In this document: positions 19,168-28,197 of the stretch, piece after piece
Numbering within the stretch: position 1 is the first letter of the stretch
How the letters are laid out: the number at the start of each line of letters is the position of its first letter
Source: Peptostreptococcus russellii
Lineage (GTDB): Bacteria; Bacillota; Clostridia; Peptostreptococcales; Peptostreptococcaceae
Length of the DNA: 64,000 nt
Direction: 5' to 3'
Assembly: GCF_003012055.1 (NCBI RefSeq)
Contig: NZ_JYGE01000007.1
Coordinates: forward strand, 214,265-278,264
Translations under genes and position numbers: made by a program
The notes under the pieces: generated by a model
The model's database searches: none
What the model was told of the DNA's origin: nothing
What the model saw: the letters and a program-made list of their open reading frames with translations, nothing else

Positions 19168-20481
19168 CTAAATTTCTTTAATGTATTTTTTATATATATT
19201 GTAGTCAACTTCATCAAGAGATACGACCAAATCAATTCCTTGGTCTGTATATTCAAATGTATCGATAGGATATTTATCCTTAATAGCACTAAATATATCT
19301 CCCTTATCAAAAGGTATTAATAGGTTGACTTCATAGCTGTCTTCCATAAGAAAGTTTTGAATTTGATTGACTAGCTTGTCCATATTGATTCCTTTTTTTG
19401 CGGAAACATATACAAGGTCATCTTGATTCTTTGGATAGACATCTAAGTTTAACTGATCGATTTTATTGTATACTGTAATTGTCTTTTTATCATCTGAATT
19501 CAGGTCTTTTAAAACGCTTTCAGTTGTCAGTTTCTGAATATCAGAGCTTTCGTTAGTAGCATCAATAACGTGAATTATTAAATCAGCATATTGAACCTCT
19601 TCTAAAGTTGCCTTAAAGGCTTCTATTAAATCGTGAGGTAGTTTACTAACAAAACCAACAGTATCAACTATCAAGAATTCTCTTTTATTTGGAAGTAGGG
19701 CCTTTCTTAGAGTTACATCAAGTGTTGCAAAAAGCATATCCTTAACGAAAACTTCCTTCTCATATTCATAGTCAGGATGAGTTTTTATCAGTTCATTTAG
19801 CAAAGTAGACTTACCAGCATTTGTATATCCTACCAAGGCTACTATTGGAATCTTATTTTTTTGTCTTTGTGCTCTTTGTACATCTCTATTTTTGGCAACT
19901 TCTTTTAATTCTTTTCTTATATTGTTTGCACGGCTTAAAATATGTCTTTTGTCTTTTTCTAGTTTTTGTTCACCTGGACCTCTTGTACCTATACCAGCTC
20001 CAGTTTTACTCATTTGCCCTCCCATACCGTACAATCTAGGGAGTCTATATTTCAGTTGAGCAAGCTCTACTTGTAGCTTACCTTCCTTACTTCTAGCTCT
20101 TTGCGCAAATATATCTAGAATTAAAGTTGTTCTATCGATTATTTTCTTACCGACAATATTCTCTATGTTTTTTATTTGAGCTCCAGATAGTTCATCGTTA
20201 AATACGACCATCGAAGCGTCTAATCCCTCGGCGTAGTTTTTTATTTCATCAATTTTACCACTACCCAGATAGGTAGCAGTATCTACAGATGAACGGTTTT
20301 GTACTATTTCACCCACAACTTGAGCACCAGCAGCTCTGACAAGCTCTTTTAATTCATCCATAGATTCCTCTATAGATATTCCTTCAGTGTCTCTGTTTGA
20401 TGATGTAAGGTTAAGACCTACACAGAGTGCTTTTTCTTGAAGATTCATAAGATCTTCATTATTAATATTCAAATCACTCAT
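19168..20481 (-). CDS. hflX: GTPase HflX
   Basis: Ribosome-associated GTPase that dissociates stalled or hibernating ribosomes in stress (437 aa, normal). The N-terminal domain shows VFNDELSGAQIKNIENIVGKKIIDRTTLILDIFAQRA. The intact signature is GAGIGTRGPGEQKLE (~160) and the P-loop is GYTNAGKSTLLN (~216). VDTVGFVSKLPHDLIEAFKATLEE and YNKIDQ complete the GTPase core. It is followed after 31 bp by a paralogue. No Shine-Dalgarno lies directly before its ATG; the strong AAAGGAG lies 62 nt upstream (see 20482-20550). Confidence 0.95.
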   Translation of the reverse strand: MSDLNINNEDLMNLQEKALCVGLNLTSSNRDTEGISIEESMDELKELVRAAGAQVVGEIVQNRSSVDTATYLGSGKIDEIKNYAEGLDASMVVFNDELSGAQIKNIENIVGKKIIDRTTLILDIFAQRARSKEGKLQVELAQLKYRLPRLYGMGGQMSKTGAGIGTRGPGEQKLEKDKRHILSRANNIRKELKEVAKNRDVQRAQRQKNKIPIVALVGYTNAGKSTLLNELIKTHPDYEYEKEVFVKDMLFATLDVTLRKALLPNKREFLIVDTVGFVSKLPHDLIEAFKATLEEVQYADLIIHVIDATNESSDIQKLTTESVLKDLNSDDKKTITVYNKIDQLNLDVYPKNQDDLVYVSAKKGINMDKLVNQIQNFLMEDSYEVNLLIPFDKGDIFSAIKDKYPIDTFEYTDQGIDLVVSLDEVDYNIYKKYIKEI

Positions 20482-20550
20482 TAAATTTTAAAATTTATTC
20501 TTATTATCAAGATAAAACCTACACCTATCTTAATATAGAATATCTCCTTT
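20482..20550 (-). promoter_or_regulatory. hflX leader: distant SD, hairpin and TAATG overlap
   Basis: On the minus strand AAAGGAG (20550-20544) is 62 nt from the hflX ATG. Between them lie a hairpin (AAGATA...TATCTT) and a short open frame that ends in a TAA overlapping the ATG (TAATG). It has only ATT or TTG as possible starts. This suggests translational coupling to a leader peptide. The remaining 20551-20870 stretch is AT-rich with no further feature seen. Confidence 0.35.
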
Positions 20551-20870
20551 CCTAAATATTCTTTACTTTCTTTATACTATAATTATACCATATTTTTAAT
20601 ATTTTTATTAGCAATTAAATAAACATACTTTGACAAATAATAATCTAAAGTCAGTAAGACAGAAGCTTTTTATAGCCGGATTTGTATGGTATAATAAAAT
20701 GATAAAAATAACATAATGAAATTGTTTTTAAAGAAAACAGAGCTTTTTTACTAAAAAATATATTTATTATAAAGTGATTATTTAATTTATTAAAAATAGA
20801 AACTTTGATATAAGTAATGAAGTTAAAGTTATGGAGTATTTTTTAACAAAGAAATGAAAGGAGTGCTTGT

Positions 20871-21137
20871 ATGAGTGATAATTATAAGTTTTTTAGTCAT
20901 AAAGAATGTGAGTATTTTCCATGTCACAAAGTAAAAGATACAGAGAGTTTCAATTGTTTGTTTTGCTATTGCCCCTTGTATGCTTTGGGAAATAAATGTG
21001 GAGGGAACTTCAGGTACAATGATAGAGGAATAAAAGACTGTACAGGCTGTATCCTTCCGCACAAAAAAGAGAATTATGAATATATTGTCGAAAAATTTGG
21101 TGAAATATCCAAAATAGCTAGACAGAATAAAGAATAA
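20871..21137 (+). CDS. cysteine-rich small domain protein
   Basis: An 88-aa protein made of the Cys-rich small domain family (probably Pfam PF04071). The pattern is FFSHKECEYFPCHKV...FNCLFCYCPLYALGNKCGGNF...GIKDCTGCILPHK, with nine cysteines plus His, consistent with binding one or more metal ions. The molecular role is not established. SD AAAGGAG is 7-8 nt before the ATG. The cardiolipin synthase gene begins 37 bp after its stop, so the two form an operon, although a functional link is not obvious. Confidence 0.88.
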   Translation: MSDNYKFFSHKECEYFPCHKVKDTESFNCLFCYCPLYALGNKCGGNFRYNDRGIKDCTGCILPHKKENYEYIVEKFGEISKIARQNKE

Positions 21138-21174
21138 AGTGTTAGATTAGACAGTAGAAAAGGAGTGATTGTAT

Positions 21175-22719
21175 TTGGAAGAAAGAAGCAAAAATAGCAT
21201 TGGACGTGCTGCAATAGCCGCCCTTGGTTTTGTACTTCAAATAGTTTGGATTATGTTTCAGGTATATAAGATACAAGACTACTATCCTATTACTGCAGGT
21301 ATAACTAAGGCAATAGCAATACTTGTAGTTCTTAGAATATACGGAAGACATACGAAATCAGATATAAAAATCCCTTGGATGGTTTTATTACTGGTATTCC
21401 CAGTAGCTGGATTAATTCTTTATATATTATTCCAAGGAGATGCATCTTTATACTTTACCAAAAGGAAATTTAGAAATATAGTTGGTAAAATAGGCAATAA
21501 CTTAGAATCTGATAATGAACTACTTGATGAAATATCCAAGGAAGATCTGGGTTTGTATGGGCAGAGCTATTATATATCAAAAGTAGGAGGCTATCCTGCT
21601 TACAAAGGCTGTCAAATAGAGTATCATAAGGATGCAGATATAGGTATAGAAGCTCAAAAAAGAGAATTGAAAAAAGCAAAAAGTTTTATATTTATGGAGT
21701 ATCATGCAATAGAAGATTCGGTATCTTTTAGAGATATAGAGGATATACTTGAAGAAAAAGTAAAAGAAGGCGTAGATGTAAGAATATTATATGATGATAT
21801 AGGTAGTATAGGATTTATAGGTAAAAGCTTTCGTAAGAGACTTGCTGAAAAGGGAATTAAATGCTTAGTGTTTAACCCAATGCTTCCCTTGTTAAATGTT
21901 TTTATGAACAATAGAGATCATAGAAAAATAACTGTCATAGATGGTAAAGTTGCATTTACAGGTGGATATAATATAGCTGATAGATACTTTAATATAGGCA
22001 GTCCATATGGATATTGGAAAGACACAGGAGTAATGATTAGGGGTAGAGCTACCGACAGCTTTACTGTAATGTTTTTAAAGATGTGGTATGCTATTGAACC
22101 TAGCTACATGGAAAAAGAAGATATAAAAGATTATATAAATCTAGCAGATGAAAGCTACTCAGAAAACGGGGGAGTTGTACAACCCTATGGAGAAAATCCT
22201 CTAAAAGAAGAGTTGCTAGCAGAAAACGTATATTTAAATATGGCAAAAAATGCTAAAAAATATCTTTATATAATGACACCATACTTGCTAATAGATGATG
22301 CTACAAATGATGAATTGGTACTTGCTGCCAAGAGAGGTGTTGATGTTAGGATTATTACACCTGGAATCCCAGACAAGAAGCTAATATACAAGATGACTAG
22401 ATCATATTACAATGCTTTAGCAAGAGGTGGAGTAAAAATATATGAATATACTCCTGGTTTTATGCATGCAAAGCAGTATGTATGTGATGATAGTGTTGCA
22501 GTAGTAGGAACAATAAATATGGATTATAGAAGTTTGTATCTTCATTTTGAAAATGGAGTACTTATGTATAATATGGGAGAAATATTTAAAATTAAGGAAG
22601 ACTTTGATGAGGTACTTTCTGAAAGTGAGGAAGTAACTAATGATTATCTAAATGACAAAAGAAGTCTAACAAAGAGAGTTATTCAATGTCTACTTAGATT
22701 CTTTGCACCACTTTTATAG
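21175..22719 (+). CDS. cls: cardiolipin synthase
   Basis: Membrane phospholipase-D-family enzyme that condenses two phosphatidylglycerols to cardiolipin (514 aa). Two N-terminal membrane segments (residues ~12-28 and ~35-75) precede two HKD catalytic motifs: HRKITVIDGKVAFTGGYNIADRYF and HAKQYVCDDSVAVVGTINMDYRSL. The TTG at 21175 was chosen because AAAGGAG (21158-21165) is 9 nt upstream. An in-frame TTG at 21169 is too close to the SD. It is the second gene of an operon with the Cys-rich small protein. Confidence 0.93.
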   Translation: MEERSKNSIGRAAIAALGFVLQIVWIMFQVYKIQDYYPITAGITKAIAILVVLRIYGRHTKSDIKIPWMVLLLVFPVAGLILYILFQGDASLYFTKRKFRNIVGKIGNNLESDNELLDEISKEDLGLYGQSYYISKVGGYPAYKGCQIEYHKDADIGIEAQKRELKKAKSFIFMEYHAIEDSVSFRDIEDILEEKVKEGVDVRILYDDIGSIGFIGKSFRKRLAEKGIKCLVFNPMLPLLNVFMNNRDHRKITVIDGKVAFTGGYNIADRYFNIGSPYGYWKDTGVMIRGRATDSFTVMFLKMWYAIEPSYMEKEDIKDYINLADESYSENGGVVQPYGENPLKEELLAENVYLNMAKNAKKYLYIMTPYLLIDDATNDELVLAAKRGVDVRIITPGIPDKKLIYKMTRSYYNALARGGVKIYEYTPGFMHAKQYVCDDSVAVVGTINMDYRSLYLHFENGVLMYNMGEIFKIKEDFDEVLSESEEVTNDYLNDKRSLTKRVIQCLLRFFAPLL

Positions 22720-22881
22720 ACTTATAAATTGATAATTTTAAATAGCGAAAATGGTGAAAACTAGAAAAATTTTAAGGGTTAAAAACAAGAGAGATTGAGT
22801 TATATTTAGTACTTAATAGCAATAAGCCAAGTATTATACATAGAGAAAAATATGAAGAAAACCATTAAAAACAAAAAAGGC

Positions 22882-22910
22882 TTTACAAAACGAAAAACAG
22901 ATAGTATAAT
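22882..22910 (+). promoter_or_regulatory. rpsD promoter
   Basis: TTTACA (22882-22887), 17-bp spacer, consensus TATAAT (22905-22910). It would start a ~180-nt leader at about 22917. Confidence 0.8.
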
Positions 22911-22916
22911 AGAACA

Positions 22917-23097
22917 GTCGTATAAACCCAATATGACAAAATCCTTTAAATGGACAATGTAGTAAAGCAAGGTATGTGTATAAATCAATTGACAGATTGT
23001 TTATACGGGTTGTTTGCTTCACACATCCATCTTAAAGCGGACAATGTACAAAATTGTACATCCACAAAATATTTTTAAATTAAAAAGGAGAAAAATT
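22917..23097 (+). promoter_or_regulatory. structured rpsD leader, probable S4 autoregulatory RNA
   Basis: Three hairpins are visible. One joins GTATAAA (~22977) to TTTATAC (ending ~23005). One pairs GTTTGCTT with AAGCGGAC (~23006-23041). One is ATGTACAA (23044-23051) with TTGTACAT (23054-23061). The motif GGACAATGTA occurs twice, near 22950 and 23038. Firmicute rpsD leaders bind S4 and repress translation; assignment to that class is from position and structure only. An in-frame ATG-less extension (from 23014) runs through this leader and is not the true start. Confidence 0.6.
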
Positions 23098-23703
23098 ATG
23101 TCATCAATTACAAGAGGACCAAAGTTCAAGTTATCTAGAAGACTAGGACTAAACGTATGTGGCCATCCAAAGGCTATGGACAGAGCTGGAAGAGGAACTG
23201 CAAGAAGCGATAAGAAGCTTTCACCATACGGACAGCAGTTACTTGAAAAGCAGAGATTAAGAGCTTACTACGGTGTAGGCGAAAAGCAGATGAGAATCTA
23301 CGTAAGAAAGGCTCAGAAGGCTCAGGGACCTACTGGTACAGCACTTGTTACTACTTTAGAATGTAGACTAGACAACCTAGTATACAGAATGGGACTAGCT
23401 AACTCAATAAGACAGGCTAGACAGATGGTAGGACACGGACACATTCATGTAAATGGAAAGAAAGTTAATATACCATCATTTATAGTAAGCGTTGGAGATG
23501 AAATATCTCTAAGAGAAAAGTACAGAACTAATGAACTTTTCAAGGCTAACTTTGAAGCAGCAGCTTTAAATGAACATTCTTATATAACTAAGAATCAGGA
23601 TAACTTCTCAGCTGTATTAACAAGAATGCCTGAAAGAGAAGAAGTGCCAATCGAAATAAATGACGCACTAGTAGTCGAATTCTACTCTAAGTCATCTCTT
23701 TAA
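23098..23703 (+). CDS. rpsD: 30S ribosomal protein S4
   Basis: Primary 16S rRNA-binding protein of the small subunit (201 aa). The N-terminus [23 protein letters not shown] has one cysteine, so this is the zinc-free form. The S4 RNA-binding domain is clear: [38 protein letters not shown] (~90-128). SD AAAAAGGAG is 7 nt before the chosen ATG. It stands outside the usual alpha operon as a single gene, as is common in Firmicutes, with its own promoter, leader and terminator. Codons are more optimised than in its neighbours, fitting high expression. Confidence 0.98.
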   Translation: MSSITRGPKFKLSRRLGLNVCGHPKAMDRAGRGTARSDKKLSPYGQQLLEKQRLRAYYGVGEKQMRIYVRKAQKAQGPTGTALVTTLECRLDNLVYRMGLANSIRQARQMVGHGHIHVNGKKVNIPSFIVSVGDEISLREKYRTNELFKANFEAAALNEHSYITKNQDNFSAVLTRMPEREEVPIEINDALVVEFYSKSSL

Positions 23704-23743
23704 TAAAAACTCTAATTTTAAAATTAGAACTAAAGAAGATTAT

Positions 23744-23777
23744 AAACCACTGCAAATTTTGCAGTGGTTTTTTTATT
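23744..23777 (+). terminator. rpsD terminator
   Basis: AAACCACTGCAAA (from 23744) pairs with TTTTGCAGTGGTTT, and T7 follows. Confidence 0.92.
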
Positions 23778-23937
23778 ATTTAATTATACTTTTCTCTAAA
23801 AAAGATGATTTTATACTTATAAAGTGATATAATAAGAATAAGAAGTACAAAAATTCAAAAAATTATTTATGGGTTTTGTATATAGCAAGTTTCTTTTAAA
23901 TAAAAGCTTGCTATGACAATAGTTGTAGGGGGGAAAG

Positions 23938-24615
23938 ATGGTAATAGGATGGGAAAATTTAGATAGCCTTGAAGATTATTTTATTACATATCTCCTTTAT
24001 AAGAAGTCTCTTACAGTTCCACAAATATCAAGAATCAGAAATAAATCTATTGAGGATATAAATGATGACTTGATAAAAGCAAAATTATCGATAAGAAAGC
24101 ACAATAGAGTTAGCCAGTCTGAGGAAAAGGATATTATGAAGTTATTTTTATCTTTAGCTAAAGAAGAAAGGCTAGTATTTTTAAATCAGTTGGGAGAAGG
24201 GTCTTTGACTGATTTTAAGAGAAAAATCTATAAAGCTATTCTTACTATGGAGAATGTAGATGATTTGATGGTTTTAGTTTGGGCAGCTGGAGAGTTGAAG
24301 GATAGTAGGTTTTTGAATATAATATATCCATTAACAGAGAGAGCCCACTCTAATCTGAGAAGAATTTCCTATTCAGCAATAGGTAAGATTGGATCAGAGG
24401 ATAGCAGTCACATTCTTGAGCTTGGTCTTTCTGATCAAAACCCTCAAGTTAGGCAGTATTGTGCAAAATATCTTGGCAACATCGGTAGTAGGGAAAGTAT
24501 AAGAATTCTTGAAAATCTTGTTAAGAACAAGGCTGGATTTGAGAAAGAGTATGTTATTAGAGCTTGTGAAGCTTCTATTGAAAAACTCTATTTAAAATTC
24601 AGTATCAACAAATAA
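23938..24615 (+). CDS. HEAT-repeat protein, 225 aa
   Basis: A cytosolic helical protein. The first ~80 residues form an HTH-like helical region (LLYKKSLTVPQISRIRNKSIEDINDDLIKAKLSI). From ~95 on, HEAT-like repeats are visible: DDLMVLVWAAGELKDSRFLNIIYPL, LRRISYSAIGKIGSEDSSHILELGL and QVRQYCAKYLGNIGSRESIRILENLV. HEAT repeats are protein-binding scaffolds, so a partner is likely, but none is known. SD GGGGGG precedes the ATG. The degenerate Nudix gene follows 50 bp later with no terminator between, suggesting the two products work together. Confidence 0.8.
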   Translation: MVIGWENLDSLEDYFITYLLYKKSLTVPQISRIRNKSIEDINDDLIKAKLSIRKHNRVSQSEEKDIMKLFLSLAKEERLVFLNQLGEGSLTDFKRKIYKAILTMENVDDLMVLVWAAGELKDSRFLNIIYPLTERAHSNLRRISYSAIGKIGSEDSSHILELGLSDQNPQVRQYCAKYLGNIGSRESIRILENLVKNKAGFEKEYVIRACEASIEKLYLKFSINK

Positions 24616-24665
24616 CTCGCGTAGGTGCGCAGAGAAGAGTATTTATGAAAATGGAGGGATTCTAA

Positions 24666-25088
24666 ATGATAGTAAGACGTTGTTCTGGCGGTGTAGTATT
24701 TTATGCAAATAAGGTTTTATTAGTTAAGAATGATAGAGGTGAGTGGACTTTACCCAAGGGGAAAATAGTTGGTGACAGCCTTCCTCATGAGAGTGCGATT
24801 CAAAGGGTAAAACTCGAGACTGGATCTAATGCAAGGATACTGGATATTGCAGGTGATACTATATATGAATTCTTTTCAAGAAGTAGAAATCAGAGAGTTT
24901 GTAATGCTATCATGTGGTATGTAATGGAATCAGATTCTGACTTATCTGATATGAGTGGTGAATTTTTAGATGGCGGATTTTATAAGGTTTCTGAGGCTTT
25001 AGAAATGCTAACTCATAGTAAAGAAAAGTCTTTAGTAGATGTATCATACAAAAAATACAAAAACTATAAGATAGCTGATCAGGGTTAG
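24666..25088 (+). CDS. Nudix-domain protein with a degenerate Nudix box
   Basis: A 140-aa protein with the Nudix fold: RRCSGGVVFYANKVLLVKNDRGEWTLPKGKI at the N-terminus, then strands such as ARILDIAGDTIYEF. Compared with GX5EX7REUXEEXGU, the box reads GKIVGDSLPHESAIQRVKLETG. The E after the first G-X5 is Ser, the RE pair is QR, and the first of the EE pair is Leu; only the last Glu and the Gly remain. Those glutamates hold the catalytic metal in the family, so pyrophosphohydrolase activity is doubtful and a binding role is likely. It is probably cotranscribed with the HEAT protein. Confidence 0.8.
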   Translation: MIVRRCSGGVVFYANKVLLVKNDRGEWTLPKGKIVGDSLPHESAIQRVKLETGSNARILDIAGDTIYEFFSRSRNQRVCNAIMWYVMESDSDLSDMSGEFLDGGFYKVSEALEMLTHSKEKSLVDVSYKKYKNYKIADQG

Positions 25089-25116
25089 TTAAAGAAGATA
25101 TGAATTAAATTTATAT

Positions 25117-25148
25117 ACATGGTGCTATTTTAGCACCATGTTTTTTTA
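25117..25148 (+). terminator. terminator after the HEAT/Nudix pair
   Basis: ACATGGTGCTA (25117-25127), loop TTT, TAGCACCATGT (25131-25141), T-run to 25147. Confidence 0.92.
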
Positions 25149-25594
25149 TGAAAAATAAAGAAACTAAGAGTAGATAAAGAAGCTAAGAACATAAAAAAAT
25201 AATATATTAATATAAAAAATAAGATATAAAGTAGCTAATATACTAAAGGATTTATAAGATATTAAAGAAAGGACAAAGAAAGTAAGCTATATAGAGCAAA
25301 AATATATTTATAAAAAGTAAAATATTGCTTATAGACAGTGAAATATCTGAGTTATAAGCAGTAAAAACTAAGCTTGTAAAAAATAAAATGCTAGATTATA
25401 AGTAATAAAAAAGTAAGTTATATAGAGTAAAAATATATTCTAGAATCTACTTTCAAGAATCAACTCCAAATACTGTATATTAATCTTAGTGATAAAGTTG
25501 CAAAGTTGTAGAGATATAATGTAAAATAATAATTGTAAAATATATTCAATAATAAATAATAAGTTGATATAAATAAAGAAATGGGGGTGAATTT
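25149..25594. repeat. A-rich gap with a 29-bp direct repeat
   Basis: There is no gene. AAGTAAGCTATATAGAGCAA... at 25280-25308 recurs at 25411-25439 with two mismatches. Shorter AAGTA/AGCTA fragments are scattered between them. Confidence 0.6.
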
Positions 25595-26239
25595 GTGAAA
25601 GCATATAGAACACTCCATAAATATGGTATAGATGAATTCACAATAGAAAAATCGCTTTTTATAGGTCAGGCAAAGCCAGTAGAAACCGAAGAAGAGGCGA
25701 GGGAATTTATAGACGAGATGAAGTCCAAGTATAAGGATGCAACTCATAATGTCTGGGCTTATACTATTGGAGAAAATATGAATATCCAAAGATATAGTGA
25801 TGATGGTGAACCTCAGGGAACAGCTGGAATACCAAGTTTGGAGCTTATAAAAAAAGAAGACCTAAGAAATGTAGTACTAGTAGTTACAAGATATTTTGGT
25901 GGTATAAAGTTGGGTGCAGGTGGACTAGTTAGAGCATACTCAAAGGGAGCGAAAATAGCCCTAGAAGCAGGTAAAATAGTTGAGAAAAGACCTTTTAAAG
26001 AGATTGATATATCTTTAGAATATACACTTTTAGGGAAAATGCAAAATGAATTAGCTAATAGATCTTATACTGTCAAAGACATAGAATATACGGATAATGT
26101 AAAAATAATAGTGTATTGTGAAGAAGAGAGGATAGAGGATCTGAAATCTTTGGCAACAGAATTTAGCAGTGGAAATGCAGAAATAGTAGAAGGGGAAGAA
26201 TTTTACTTATCTGTTTTAGATGGTAATATATTAGCATAG
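25595..26239 (+). CDS. YigZ/IMPACT family protein
   Basis: A 214-aa protein of the UPF0029/IMPACT family. The hallmark is DATHNVWAYTIGEN...RYSDDGEPQGTAGIP then VVLVVTRYFGGIKLGAGGLVRAYSKGA (~50-125). A C-terminal ferredoxin-like DUF1949 domain (~135-205) follows. Eukaryotic IMPACT regulates the translation kinase GCN2; the bacterial role is unclear. It starts at GTG with GGGGGTG as SD. No partner is suggested by its neighbours. Confidence 0.92.
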   Translation: MKAYRTLHKYGIDEFTIEKSLFIGQAKPVETEEEAREFIDEMKSKYKDATHNVWAYTIGENMNIQRYSDDGEPQGTAGIPSLELIKKEDLRNVVLVVTRYFGGIKLGAGGLVRAYSKGAKIALEAGKIVEKRPFKEIDISLEYTLLGKMQNELANRSYTVKDIEYTDNVKIIVYCEEERIEDLKSLATEFSSGNAEIVEGEEFYLSVLDGNILA

Positions 26240-26352
26240 AAGATAGTTCAAATCACAAATACTATGATATAATGCTAAGCATAGACGTGTCTTAATATTT
26301 GACATAGATAATAAATTAATTTAGTAATACAATTAAGAAAAGGGGAAACTAG

Positions 26353-27111
26353 ATGTTGACTAGAAGAGAACAAATTGACAAGACTATAGAGTGGATAAAG
26401 GAGATGGTAGAAAAAGCTCACTGTAAGGGTGTAGCAGTAGGCGTATCTGGCGGTATAGATTCTGCAGTTGTTGCCTACTTGATAAAAGAAGCTTTTCCAG
26501 ATAACTCTGTTGGAGTAATAATGAATATTAAGAGTAATCCACAAGATAAAGAAGATGGAATGAAAGTTATAGATGGCTGTAATATAGAGTATCTAGAACT
26601 AACATTAGATGAACCAGAAAAATTAATACTAGATCAAGTAACTGATCAGTTGAAAGAAAAAAATATATACAGTGAAGAAGCACTTAAAATGACAGATGCA
26701 AATCTGAGAGCTAGAGTAAGAATGGGAGCTTTATATGCAGTAGCAAATAATCTGGGGTACCTAGTAGCCGGAACTGATAATGCAGCTGAAATGTATACAG
26801 GATATTTCACAAAATACGGAGACGGTGGAGTAGATATGCTACCTATAGCAAATCTTCCAAAGAGCGAAGTATATGAATGGGCAAAAGAGCTAGGTATACA
26901 TGAAGATTTAATCAATAAGGCACCTTCAGCAGGTCTATGGGAAGGTCAGACTGATGAAAATGAGATGGGAACAACATACAACTACATAGATATGGTAGTT
27001 TCAGGAAATAGAGAAGATGTTCCAGAGAAAGATTTAGAAATTATAGAAAGACTTCATAGAGTAAGTGAACATAAGAGAGTCCCAGTTCCAAAGCCTCCTA
27101 TATTCAAGTAA
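26353..27111 (+). CDS. nadE: ammonia-dependent NAD synthetase
   Basis: Converts deamido-NAD, ATP and ammonia to NAD in the last step of NAD synthesis (252 aa). It has the N-type ATP pyrophosphatase P-loop VGVSGGIDSAVVAYL (~29-43) and the family regions NLRARVRMGALYAVANNLGYLVAGTDNAAEMYTGYFTKYGDGGVD and SAGLWEGQTDENEMG. No glutaminase domain is fused, so it uses free ammonia. SD AAGGGG precedes the ATG. Confidence 0.96.
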   Translation: MLTRREQIDKTIEWIKEMVEKAHCKGVAVGVSGGIDSAVVAYLIKEAFPDNSVGVIMNIKSNPQDKEDGMKVIDGCNIEYLELTLDEPEKLILDQVTDQLKEKNIYSEEALKMTDANLRARVRMGALYAVANNLGYLVAGTDNAAEMYTGYFTKYGDGGVDMLPIANLPKSEVYEWAKELGIHEDLINKAPSAGLWEGQTDENEMGTTYNYIDMVVSGNREDVPEKDLEIIERLHRVSEHKRVPVPKPPIFK

Positions 27112-27454
27112 ATTATAGAGAATAAGATTTAAAATAGAGGCTAGATAGGTCTAATTTAATAGATCATATAAAATTTATAGATAGATTTATACTATCTAGG
27201 TAAGTGACTATTTTAAAGAAGTTTTAAAGTATGAAATAGAGTTTTGCTGAATTTCTTGAATATTTACTTATAAATAAATATATGATAAAATATACTGTTG
27301 TGACATCATAGATGGAGTTACATGGAGATTAGATACTAATTTTGAAAAAAATTATTTAGATAGTCTATATAAATATGTAGAATCTACATATATTATTAAA
27401 TATTTAAGAAACAGTGCAAAGGCACTAAATGATTAAAATATAAGGAGTGAAAAT
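27112..27454. other. 343-bp gap before the YebC gene
   Basis: AT-rich with no ORF and no strong hairpin. A TTGAAT at 27256-27261 with AT-rich -10 candidates near 27280 is a plausible but weak promoter. Confidence 0.4.
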
Positions 27455-28177
27455 ATGGGTCGTATACACAATATTGAGGCAAGAAAAGGTAAGCAGGATG
27501 CAGCAAGAGCAAATGTCTTTACAAAACACGCAAGAGCTATTACAGTAGCAGCAAGAGAAGGTGGCGGAGATCCTGAATACAATGCAACACTTAAAACAGC
27601 TATAGCTAAGGCAAAGTCTGATAATATGCCTAATGATAACATTGATAGAGCTATCAAAAAGGGTGTTGGAGCAGGAGAAGGAGAGAATTACGAGTCAATA
27701 GTATATGAAGGATATGGACCAGGTGGGGTAGCAGTAATAGTTGATACTCTTACTGACAATAAAAATAGAACAGCTGGTAATATAAGATACTACTTTGATA
27801 AGAACAATGGTAACCTTGGAACTCAGGGCTGTGTTGCTTTTATGTTTGATAGAAAGGGTCAGATACTTATATCAAATGAAGGTGCAGAAGAAGAGGCGCT
27901 TATGGAAGCTGCACTAGAGCTAGGTGCGGAAGACTTTATACCAGATGAAGACGGTTTTGAAGTAATCACAACTCCAGAAGATTTCAATGATGTAAGAGAC
28001 GGACTAGAAGAAAAGGGATACAAGTTTGTAGTAGCTGATGTTAAGTTGATACCTCAAACTACAACTGCCTTAGATGAAGAAGGACAAATAAAATCAATGG
28101 AAAAACTTCTTGACGTTTTAGAAGAAGATGACGACGTACAGAATGTTCATCACAATTGGGAAATGCCAGAAGCTTAA
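27455..28177 (+). CDS. YebC/PmpR family protein
   Basis: A 240-aa member of the YebC/TACO1 family. The N-terminus is typical: [36 protein letters not shown], then [16 protein letters not shown] and [49 protein letters not shown]. The family has been described both as transcriptional regulators and as factors that relieve ribosome stalling. SD AAGGAG is 8-9 nt before the ATG. An 84-codon unknown gene follows after 20 bp. Confidence 0.95.
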   Translation: MGRIHNIEARKGKQDAARANVFTKHARAITVAAREGGGDPEYNATLKTAIAKAKSDNMPNDNIDRAIKKGVGAGEGENYESIVYEGYGPGGVAVIVDTLTDNKNRTAGNIRYYFDKNNGNLGTQGCVAFMFDRKGQILISNEGAEEEALMEAALELGAEDFIPDEDGFEVITTPEDFNDVRDGLEEKGYKFVVADVKLIPQTTTALDEEGQIKSMEKLLDVLEEDDDVQNVHHNWEMPEA

Positions 28178-28197
28178 TTTTGTAAAGTAGGTGTGAA

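Noticed and set aside
23014..23097. N-terminal extension of ribosomal protein S4
   Set aside because: It reads through the structured leader; the family start [15 protein letters not shown] has a proper SD at 23098.
22720..23097. Metabolite riboswitch before rpsD
   Set aside because: No conserved riboswitch core was recognised; a ribosomal protein leader explains the structure better.
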